The notes under the pieces were generated by a model that worked only from the letters and a program-made list of their open reading frames with translations, did no database searches and was not told the origin of the DNA. Source: an uncultured Burkholderiales bacterium (GTDB taxonomy: Bacteria > Pseudomonadota > Gammaproteobacteria > Burkholderiales > Burkholderiaceae_C). From it: 45,909 nucleotides of DNA. Within the stretch, counting starts at the first letter, position 1. Each line of letters begins with the position of its first letter. The DNA lies in contig CAIJIT010000183.1 of the NCBI GenBank assembly GCA_903820745.1, positions 1 through 45,909 of the forward strand, in the 5' to 3' direction. Position numbers and translations under genes: made by a program. Shown in pieces: positions 26,043 through 32,838 of this stretch.

Positions 26043-27011
26043 TCAGTCGACCGATGCGCCGACTGCCTTGGCAATACCGCCCAGCCTGATTACTTCGAGG
26101 CGGATGAAGCTGGCGAATTCTGCGGCGCTGCCGCCCACTGCTTCGACCCCCTGCGCCTGCAGATAGGCCTGGATCTCGGCATGCTGCAAAGCCTTGTTCA
26201 TTGCTGCATTGAGCCGCATGAGCAGGTCAGGCGGCGTCTTGGCCGGCGCCAGCAGCCCGTACCAGGTGCTCGAGACGACTTCCTTGAGCCCATATTCAGC
26301 GGTCGTCGGCAAGTTCGGCAGAATCGGCGAGCGCTTGGGCCAGGTGATGGCGAGCGGCTTCAAGCGGCCCGCCTTGATGAAGGACATCACGGCCGGCAGA
26401 TCGGCGAGCATCAGTTCCGGCGAGCCGGCGATCAGGTCGGTGATCGCCGGCGCTGCGCCGCGATAGGGAATATGCGTCATCGCAATGCCGGCATCGCGCT
26501 TGAGCATTTCGATTCCGAGTTGGGTCGTCGTGCCACTGCCTGCCGAGGCGAAGTTCAGCTGCCCGGGCCGCGCCCTGGCTTCGCGGATCAAGTCATCGAG
26601 CGAGTTGAAGCGACTCTGGGCCGCAGTGACGATGACCATTGGCGTCACCACCGCCTGGCCCACCGCGATCAGGTCGCGTTCCGGGTCATAGGGCAGATTG
26701 CTGCTGATGGCCGGAAAGATCACCAGCGCTCCGGTCGAAGAAAAAAGCCAGGTGTAGCCATCAGGCTTGGCGCGCGCCACCTCGGCAGCACCGAGCGTGC
26801 CGCCGGCACCCGCGCGGTTGTCGATGATGATCTGCTGGCCAAGGTCTTGCGCCATCTTCGCGCCGAGCATGCGCGCCAGACTGTCAGCCGGGCCGCCAGC
26901 AGCGAAGGGCACAACCCAATGGATCGGCTTGGCCGGCCAGACCGCTTGGGCACTGGCTGGCAGGCCCAATAGCAGCATGGAGACCAGCAGGAAGCGCAGA
27001 CGGTTCAGCAA
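26043..27011 (-). CDS. Bug/TctC-family periplasmic solute-binding protein (last gene of unit B)
   Basis: This Bug protein is diagnosed by VWPAKPIHWVVPFAAGG, IDNRAGAGGTLGAAEVA and DGYTWLF. The start is awkward. No ATG lies at the expected position in frame; TTG at 27011, with GGAG eight bases upstream, gives 322 residues and a complete signal peptide (LLNRLRFLLVSMLLLGLPASAQA). An ATG at 27025, overlapping the preceding gene's stop by one base, would serve if the seven-T run at 27010-27016 had one more base. It ends unit B, convergent with the antitoxin gene. Confidence 0.85.
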   Translation of the reverse strand: MLNRLRFLLVSMLLLGLPASAQAVWPAKPIHWVVPFAAGGPADSLARMLGAKMAQDLGQQIIIDNRAGAGGTLGAAEVARAKPDGYTWLFSSTGALVIFPAISSNLPYDPERDLIAVGQAVVTPMVIVTAAQSRFNSLDDLIREARARPGQLNFASAGSGTTTQLGIEMLKRDAGIAMTHIPYRGAAPAITDLIAGSPELMLADLPAVMSFIKAGRLKPLAITWPKRSPILPNLPTTAEYGLKEVVSSTWYGLLAPAKTPPDLLMRLNAAMNKALQHAEIQAYLQAQGVEAVGGSAAEFASFIRLEVIRLGGIAKAVGASVD

Positions 27012-27024
27012 AAAAACAACTCCA

Positions 27025-27837
27025 TCATTGTTTGAACGCTGCGCCGCCCAGGAAGGCCCGCAGATGCTCGGCAAACAAGGCCGGCGTCTGCACCGGCATG
27101 TAATGTCCCGAATCGGCTTGTTCATACACAGCACCTGGAATCAGCGCCGCCAGTTCTGCGCTTCGCGCTGCGGGCCGGACCGCATCGAGACTGCAGCCGA
27201 TGACCAGGCAAGGGCAGGCAAGTTCAGGCAAACGGGGCAGCAGATCGAAACTGCCCGGCAGAAAATTGAAGGCGATGAAGGACTCTGGATCATTGACTAG
27301 CCATTGCTGGCGGTAGCGTTCAAAGCGCTGCTGGTCCAGGCGCAAGGCCGCTGGATAAGTCACCGCCAGCATGATATCGGTAACGGCGCGCAGACCACCC
27401 TGCCGCACCAACTCCATCCGCGCTTGCGTCGCCTGCATGGCAGCGGCCGGCATGCCGCCGGTGGCGGGGCTGGACAAGACCAGCGCCTTGACAAGATCCG
27501 GATGCCGCAAGGCAAATGCCATGCAAAGTGCCGCACCCAGCGCTGCCCCGGCCAGGAAAACCGGCGTTTTGATTTGCAAGGCTTCGAGCAGTGCGGCGAG
27601 GTCATCGACCATCTGCTCCATCGACAGCTGGGTCGATTTTTCAGATCGGCCGAAGCCGCGCTGGTCATAACGCAAGACCTGGAAGCCTTCGCCGAGCGCC
27701 TCAACCACCTCGTCCCAGCTCTCGATGCTGCCGCCCATTTCATGCACCAGCACCAGCGTCGCAGGCCCTGTGCCGCTGACCGCCCAGTGCAGGCTGGCGC
27801 CTCCGACTTCGATCCAGTCGCTACGCCGCATCGCCAT
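27025..27837 (-). CDS. Alpha/beta-hydrolase-fold protein lacking the nucleophilic Ser (copy 1)
   Basis: This 270-residue alpha/beta-hydrolase-fold protein has VHEMGGSIESWDE, LRYDQRGFGRSE and strand-5 motif VFLAGAALGAAL. The nucleophile elbow reads G-A-A-L-G, with Ala99 where Ser is expected; the acid Asp218 (CSLDAVRP) and His245 (DSGHYMP) remain. It cannot therefore be an ordinary serine hydrolase. E. coli RutD, with GHALG, is a precedent (from memory). A start at ATG 27837 is chosen because the frame further upstream lies within the LigI-like gene. It resembles the protein at 28704-29504 in length and motifs. Confidence 0.85.
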   Translation of the reverse strand: MAMRRSDWIEVGGASLHWAVSGTGPATLVLVHEMGGSIESWDEVVEALGEGFQVLRYDQRGFGRSEKSTQLSMEQMVDDLAALLEALQIKTPVFLAGAALGAALCMAFALRHPDLVKALVLSSPATGGMPAAAMQATQARMELVRQGGLRAVTDIMLAVTYPAALRLDQQRFERYRQQWLVNDPESFIAFNFLPGSFDLLPRLPELACPCLVIGCSLDAVRPAARSAELAALIPGAVYEQADSGHYMPVQTPALFAEHLRAFLGGAAFKQ

Positions 27838-28717
27838 AGAGCTGCTGCGGGTTGGTGACGAAGACTTTTTGTCGCAAGACCGCGTCGCCGGTCCAGCGAT
27901 CGAACAAGTCGATCTGACGGCCGACATCGGGCAGATCCTTGCCCATGGCGATATAGGGCCAGTCACTGCCCCAGAGCATCCGGTCTGGGGCTTTTTCGAG
28001 CAAGGCGTCATGAAAACTTCGGACATCACCGGCGTCAAGCCAACGCCGCTGCGTGACCCGGATCGGCACCAGCTTGACCCAGGTTGAACCGCTTTCAAGC
28101 AGCCCCAGCAAGGACTGGAAGCTTGGGTGTTCGACCCCTTGCGTCACGTCGAAAGCGCCCATATGGTCGATCACCAAGGGCACGCCGCATTGCTCCAACC
28201 AGGGCCTTGATTCGGCCAGATACCGGCATTTGGCCCAGATCTGTGCATGCCAGCCCAGCTCGCGCAAGCGCGGTGCGAAGCGTTGCAAGGCATCCAGCCC
28301 GAGCATGCCGGACGACTTCGGCGCACCGAGTTGCTCACCGTTTTCGGTAAAGCGCAGACCGCGTACACCGGCCGCATGCAGGCGCTGCAATTCGGCATCG
28401 CTGACATCTTCAGGCACCACCGCAACCGCCAGCACCTTGCCGGCATGGTGCTGCACCGCAGCGAGCGTGGTGCTGTTGTCAAAACCATTGGCCGAGGCAT
28501 GGACCAGCACCGCCCTTGAAAACCCGGCCGCGTCGAGCATCGCGCGGTGGTCCTGCCAGGGTGCCAGCGGCGGTTGGTAGCGGCAGTCAGCAGCCAGAGG
28601 AAATTGGTCGAAAGGACCAAACACATGGGCATGGCTGTCCCAGGCGCCGGCCGGCAAGGGCCGGGTCGGCGCGGTGAAGTGACGCTCGGTCACCGGTTCT
28701 GTATCAAGGTCTGCCAT
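27821..28717 (-). CDS. LigI-like amidohydrolase (2-pyrone-4,6-dicarboxylate hydrolase-like)
   Basis: This 298-residue TIM-barrel hydrolase strongly recalls LigI, which opens 2-pyrone-4,6-dicarboxylate in the protocatechuate 4,5-cleavage pathway. It has WDSHAHVFGPF near the N-terminus (HxH at 29 and 31), VPEDVSDAELQRLHAAGVRGLRF in the middle, VIDHMGAFDV and WGSDWPY with the catalytic Asp, and the late VTNPQQLYG. ATG 28717 has GGAGAC upstream. It overlaps both flanking alpha/beta-hydrolase-fold genes by 14-17 bases, so the three are made together. A related lactone or cyclic ester is the likely substrate; identity with LigI is not assured. Confidence 0.85.
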   Translation of the reverse strand: MADLDTEPVTERHFTAPTRPLPAGAWDSHAHVFGPFDQFPLAADCRYQPPLAPWQDHRAMLDAAGFSRAVLVHASANGFDNSTTLAAVQHHAGKVLAVAVVPEDVSDAELQRLHAAGVRGLRFTENGEQLGAPKSSGMLGLDALQRFAPRLRELGWHAQIWAKCRYLAESRPWLEQCGVPLVIDHMGAFDVTQGVEHPSFQSLLGLLESGSTWVKLVPIRVTQRRWLDAGDVRSFHDALLEKAPDRMLWGSDWPYIAMGKDLPDVGRQIDLFDRWTGDAVLRQKVFVTNPQQLYGDAA

Positions 28718-29504
28718 CAAGGGTCTCCATGAATGAATCGAGCAAATTGGCCAGCAGTTGCGGCGCCTGCAGGCTGATGAAATGACCCGACTCAGCCAAG
28801 GCGTAACGGCCGTCAGCGATCAAGTCAGCTGCCGCCGCGCATTCATGCGGCGGTTTGATCTGGTCCGCGCTGCAGCCAACGATCAGCACCGGGCAGGCAA
28901 TCTTTTCGTAGCATCCGCACAGGTCCAGCGTCGTGAAGACCCTTGTCAGCGCAGCGAAGGCCAGCGGGTCGTTGGCAATAAAGCGCGCCCGATATTGGTC
29001 GAAGCGGTCGGCGTCCTGACGCAAGGCTGGCGGGTAGGAGCGCAGCAGGCTGCTGTCGGCGACTGCGCGCATGCCCTTCTCTTCAAGCAGCAAGGCGCGC
29101 TGCTCGAGCAGGCTCTTGGCCGCCTCGGGAATGCCACCGGTGACCGGGCTGGTTGCCAGCACCGAGGCGACCCGGCCCGGATCAGATGCGGCCAGACTCA
29201 GCGCCAGCGTCGCACCGATCGCCGTGCCGACCAGATGGCAGGGAGCGACCAGGCCCAGCGCATCAAGCAGATCGAGCAGATCCTGCGCCATGCTGGCAAT
29301 CGAGATCGTCTTGCTGCGCTCGGACATGCCAAAACCGAGCTGGTCATAGCGCAGGATGCGGCAAGCAGCCGGCAACAGCGGCATCAATTCGTCCCAGCTC
29401 TGGAGCGAACCGCCGGCTTCGTGGATCAGCACGATCACCCTGGCACCACTACCGCTCAACTGGTAGCGAAAGACTTTCGAATTGGCTTCAATCCAGCGCA
29501 TCAT
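28704..29504 (-). CDS. Alpha/beta-hydrolase-fold protein lacking the nucleophilic Ser (copy 2)
   Basis: This 266-residue protein is a likely paralogue of the one at 27025-27837. It has IHEAGGSLQSWDEL, LRYDQLGFGMSE and CHLVGTAIGATL, so the elbow is G-T-A-I-G with Ala95 at the nucleophile position. Asp214 (CSADQIKPP) and His241 (ESGHFIS) are retained. Keeping the acid and His while both copies have Ala suggests selection for a non-classical reaction rather than decay. The gene overlaps the LigI-like gene by 14 bases and the S15/CocE-type gene by 17 bases. The start is ATG 29504 (or 29501). Confidence 0.85.
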   Translation of the reverse strand: MMRWIEANSKVFRYQLSGSGARVIVLIHEAGGSLQSWDELMPLLPAACRILRYDQLGFGMSERSKTISIASMAQDLLDLLDALGLVAPCHLVGTAIGATLALSLAASDPGRVASVLATSPVTGGIPEAAKSLLEQRALLLEEKGMRAVADSSLLRSYPPALRQDADRFDQYRARFIANDPLAFAALTRVFTTLDLCGCYEKIACPVLIVGCSADQIKPPHECAAAADLIADGRYALAESGHFISLQAPQLLANLLDSFMETLDGRP

Positions 29505-31302
29505 GATCCATCCGGTTCATCGGAACGACAGGCAGCAGCAGATGCGAGGGATGCTCGGCACAGCGGTGGATCTTGTGCAACGTCGTCTTGTTGCTGCAGA
29601 CATGGAAGGGGATGTACTCGACATTGGTATTGCCGCCAACCCCGGTCGGGAAGTCCATGCTGGTTATTTCAAGGCAGACGCGATGCCCTTGCCGGAATAA
29701 GTTGGCCGTTGCCATCATCTCGATCTGATATTCGTTGACCTCGCCCGGCTTGATCTCTTGCCTGGCTTCGCGCGTCATCGGATGCCAGGGCTTCCAGGGT
29801 CTGGAGCGCTCGGCATCGAGCGCCAGATGCGAAGCTTTCAACCAGCCGCGGCTGACTTCGCGCTCGGGAAGATCGGCCGGCACCGCCACTTCGCCCGGCC
29901 TGGCGCTTTGCATCGACGGGTCAGGCCCGAGGTCTTTCAGGATAGCGATCCAGTTGCCATCGGGCTGGTCGATTTCAGCGTACAGCGTCAATGCAATCGG
30001 CCCGATCACCAGCAGGTCTTCTGCCAGCGGCTCGGTCATATAGCGCAGCTTCTGGATCGTCCGGGTTAGCGTCGGTGGCATCTGCACAAAGGCGTCGGGC
30101 GTCACCGAACCATCGCGGCTTTGCGGCGTGAACGGCTCGCTGCGCAGGCGTTCCCAACTGTCAAGGTAGAGCTTGGTCCATTGCGTCTCGGGCAGCGGCC
30201 AGTCATTGGCATAGCGCCAGCGGTTCGCGCCCATCACGAAAATCTTCACCGGGGGTTCGTTCAGAAAGCCGCTGTCCACGCCCTTCAGCCAATGGTCGTA
30301 CCAGCGCAGGATTTCCTGGTGGAAGGCCCGGAAAGGCCGGTCCAGGTGCGCCATGCCGGTGAACATCAACTTTTTCGGTGACTGCAGACCGGCATACCAG
30401 TTCTGCGCGCCCTGGAAATGCGATTTGTAGGTCTGCGCATACCAGCCTGTGCCCAGATAGGCCGGAATCTTGATGCGGCCGAACATCTCTTCGGCCTTGC
30501 GCACCGCCTCGGCGCTGTCATAGGGATTGAGCAGCGTGTTGTAGAAAATATTGGCCTTCTGGCCCTTCACCGACAGGATGTTGTAGAGCTGGTGGTGCTG
30601 CACGATGTCGGGGTTGGACATCGCTTCTTCCCACAACTTCTGCTGCGCTGGGGACAAGGTCGGCGGCTGCGTCTGGGTGCCGTGCGACACCGACCCGGAA
30701 TCAATCGTCAGCGGAAATGAATGCAGCATGCCGCCCGGATTGCGGTCGCGGAATTCCCGGTAAGCCGGGCCCGGGTCATAGGGAAAAATCGCCAGCAGAT
30801 GCGGCGGCTGCTGGGCTGCGGCCTGCAACTGGGCCGCGCCATAAGCCGAGATGCCGATCATCCCGACCTTGCCATTGCACCAGGGCTGCTCGGCGATCCA
30901 TTCGATCAGGTCGTAATAGTCCCAGGTCGGCGCGCCGCCACCTTCGGACTTGCCCGAGGCTCGGGTCGTACCGATGACATGGACATAGCCGCGCGCATTG
31001 AGGAAATCGGTGTCGCCCGCCTCGATCGCACCGGCCCAGAGCGTTGACCAGGCCGGCTGCGGCGGCACCGCGGCGGCGTATTCGGGACCGAGCAACTCCT
31101 TGTTGTAAGGCGCGATCGCCAGCAGCGCCGGCAATCTGTCATCGGTCTGGGGGCGAAAGATGTCAATGCAAAGCCGCACCCCGTCGCGCATCGGCACCAT
31201 CACATCGCGCATCGCGATGCTGCCGCTGTGGCTGGGCGGCGGGCAATAGTCGGCGGGTGGCTCGCTGGCCCGGCCCTTGCGCCATGGCGATGTTGAATTC
31301 AT
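29488..31302 (-). CDS. CocE/NonD (S15-type) family hydrolase, copy 1
   Basis: This 604-residue hydrolase of the X-Pro dipeptidyl-peptidase/CocE class has the family opening MVPMRDGVRLCIDIFRP, GYVHVIGTTRASGKSEGG and the nucleophile motif GISAYGAAQ with Ser152. His319 is kept in FTGMAHLDRPF, but where CocE-type enzymes have GWYD with the catalytic Asp this protein reads GWYAQ (Ala289). The C-terminal half is the jelly-roll PepX-like domain. The ATG at 31302 has a perfect AAGGAGG; the longer frame to 31446 was rejected. Family members cleave esters or amides. There is no signal peptide. Confidence 0.87.
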   Translation of the reverse strand: MNSTSPWRKGRASEPPADYCPPPSHSGSIAMRDVMVPMRDGVRLCIDIFRPQTDDRLPALLAIAPYNKELLGPEYAAAVPPQPAWSTLWAGAIEAGDTDFLNARGYVHVIGTTRASGKSEGGGAPTWDYYDLIEWIAEQPWCNGKVGMIGISAYGAAQLQAAAQQPPHLLAIFPYDPGPAYREFRDRNPGGMLHSFPLTIDSGSVSHGTQTQPPTLSPAQQKLWEEAMSNPDIVQHHQLYNILSVKGQKANIFYNTLLNPYDSAEAVRKAEEMFGRIKIPAYLGTGWYAQTYKSHFQGAQNWYAGLQSPKKLMFTGMAHLDRPFRAFHQEILRWYDHWLKGVDSGFLNEPPVKIFVMGANRWRYANDWPLPETQWTKLYLDSWERLRSEPFTPQSRDGSVTPDAFVQMPPTLTRTIQKLRYMTEPLAEDLLVIGPIALTLYAEIDQPDGNWIAILKDLGPDPSMQSARPGEVAVPADLPEREVSRGWLKASHLALDAERSRPWKPWHPMTREARQEIKPGEVNEYQIEMMATANLFRQGHRVCLEITSMDFPTGVGGNTNVEYIPFHVCSNKTTLHKIHRCAEHPSHLLLPVVPMNRMDHDALD

Positions 31303-31313
31303 GGTGGCCTCCT

Positions 31314-31952
31314 TCAGCCGTCGACCGGCGCGGTCGCGGCAAATGATGGTCGCTGGCTCAAGGTTTCGAACCAGCTCGCCAGTCGCGGCGCCAGCAAGCG
31401 CCAACCGAACGCGTCGAAACGGTAATCGAGGTAGCCCAGCGTGCAAGCAATGGTCAGATGACCGATCGAAAACTCTGCCTCACCCAAGGCCTGGGCTTCG
31501 GTATCCAGCAAGTCCAGGCTGGCGCGGGTCTTCTTTTCGAAGGCCTTCAGCAGCGCCGGCAGCGGCTGCTCGCGCTCGCGTTCGTTGCGCCAAAGGATCA
31601 AGGCGTCGAGCGCACCGTCGCCGAGCGCATGCCAGCGCAAGGCGCGCCATTTGGCCAGACCTTGTGACGGGAAAAGCGGCCCGCCCGCCAGCTCATTCAG
31701 GTACTCGCAGATGACGATCGAATCAAACAGCACGGTGCCATCGGCCAGCACCAGCGTCGGGATCTTGGACAGCGGGTTGTCCTGCATCAGCACATCATTG
31801 GGCTGGAGCATCGCCGCCACCGTGCGCACCAGCTCGAGCCGGTCAAGCAATTGCAACTCATGAGCGCAGATCATCACCTTGCGCACATAAGGCGACTTCG
31901 GTGACCAATGCAGTTTCATCAAGGCTGGCGTCGCAGCAGCGGTTTGATTCAT
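31314..31952 (-). CDS. Glutathione S-transferase family protein (unit B)
   Basis: This 212-residue GST has an N-terminal thioredoxin fold with MKLHWSPKSPYVRKVMICAHEL, NPLSKIPTLVLADGTVLFDS and ICEYLNEL, followed by a helical domain. The Ser/Tyr-containing SPYVRK motif replaces the Cys of beta-class enzymes. The first ATG (31952) lies two bases after the upstream crotonase stop; an internal ATG at 31919 begins at the conserved fold and could be the true start. It is unlike the unit-A GST. In this context thiol addition, dehalogenation or ether cleavage is possible, but the reaction is unknown. Confidence 0.85.
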   Translation of the reverse strand: MNQTAAATPALMKLHWSPKSPYVRKVMICAHELQLLDRLELVRTVAAMLQPNDVLMQDNPLSKIPTLVLADGTVLFDSIVICEYLNELAGGPLFPSQGLAKWRALRWHALGDGALDALILWRNEREREQPLPALLKAFEKKTRASLDLLDTEAQALGEAEFSIGHLTIACTLGYLDYRFDAFGWRLLAPRLASWFETLSQRPSFAATAPVDG

Positions 31953-31954
31953 GC

Positions 31955-32731
31955 TCAGCGGCCCTTGAACACAGCCGGGCGCTTTTCCTTGAAAGCCAAC
32001 TGTGCTTCCTTGGCATCGTCGGTCTTGCCGATGATTGCGGTCATGTCCTGCTCGTAGCGATAACCATCGCGCAAGCTCATGTCTTCGATCAAGTTCAATG
32101 TGTGCTTGCCCATGCGGGTCGACACCGGGCTCTTGGCAGCGATGGTCGCGGCCATCTCGCGCGCCATCGGCATCAACTCCTCCGGACTGGTGCAGGCCTC
32201 GATGATGCCCAGGCGATAGAGCTCCGCAGCGCCAACGCGGTAGCCGGTCAAGGCCATGCGCCGCAGCCTTGAATGACCGAACAGCCGCATCGCATGGCGG
32301 CAACCGCCGAGCAAGCCGACATCGACCTCGGGCAGGCCGAGCGAGGCTTTCTCCGAGGCAATCAGGATGTCTGCCGAAGCCACCATCGCCAGGCCCGAGC
32401 CTAGCGCTGCGCCATTGATGGCCACGATCACCGGCTTGGCGCATTCGCGGATCGCGTGGAAGCATTCACGGGTGCGGCGTGCATGGGCCGGCAGGTCGCC
32501 GGGCCCCTTGATGTTCTCGGCACGGCCCTTCAGGTCGGCACCGGCGCAGAACACCTTGCCTGCCCCGGTAAGAATCACTGCACGGATTTCGTCCAGCTCC
32601 GAAATGCGGTCCAGCGCCAATGTCAACTCGTCGTTGAGTGTTCGCGTCAGCGCGTTCACCGGTGGGCTGTCCATCGTCAGCGTGGCCACATGGCCGTCGA
32701 TTTCAACGCGGAGCTGGGTCAGGTCATGCAT
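31955..32731 (-). CDS. Crotonase family protein missing the first catalytic Glu
   Basis: This 258-residue crotonase has VFCAGADLKGR for the first oxyanion-hole segment. In the second, GAALGSGLAMVASADI replaces the usual GGGCELAM, so the first catalytic Glu is absent, while LGLPEVDVGLLGG keeps the second Glu. This points to an isomerase, hydrolase or lyase rather than a standard hydratase. It heads a subgroup of close or overlapping genes (GST, CocE-type, hydrolase-fold, LigI-like). The 107 bases upstream contain a hairpin and a GCATAACTG motif. Confidence 0.85.
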   Translation of the reverse strand: MHDLTQLRVEIDGHVATLTMDSPPVNALTRTLNDELTLALDRISELDEIRAVILTGAGKVFCAGADLKGRAENIKGPGDLPAHARRTRECFHAIRECAKPVIVAINGAALGSGLAMVASADILIASEKASLGLPEVDVGLLGGCRHAMRLFGHSRLRRMALTGYRVGAAELYRLGIIEACTSPEELMPMAREMAATIAAKSPVSTRMGKHTLNLIEDMSLRDGYRYEQDMTAIIGKTDDAKEAQLAFKEKRPAVFKGR

Positions 32732-32809
32732 GCAAGGTCCAATCTGTGAAGCTGGAGTCTAGGCCCGGCGAAGGCGCGCCGCCAGTCGCTGTCAGCGCAG
32801 ATCAGTTAT

Positions 32810-32833
32810 GCCGGGACGACATGGCCGCCCGGC
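32810..32833 (-). terminator. GC-rich hairpin just after the FAD oxidoreductase stop
   Basis: GCCGGG (32810-32815) and CCCGGC (32828-32833) can pair around a 12-base loop, beginning five bases after the stop codon of the minus-strand FAD oxidoreductase gene. The minus strand continues with ATAACTG and not a T-run, so it is not a textbook intrinsic terminator. It may be a weak terminator or an RNA-processing/stability element within unit B. Confidence 0.35.
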
Positions 32834-32838
32834 GGTCC

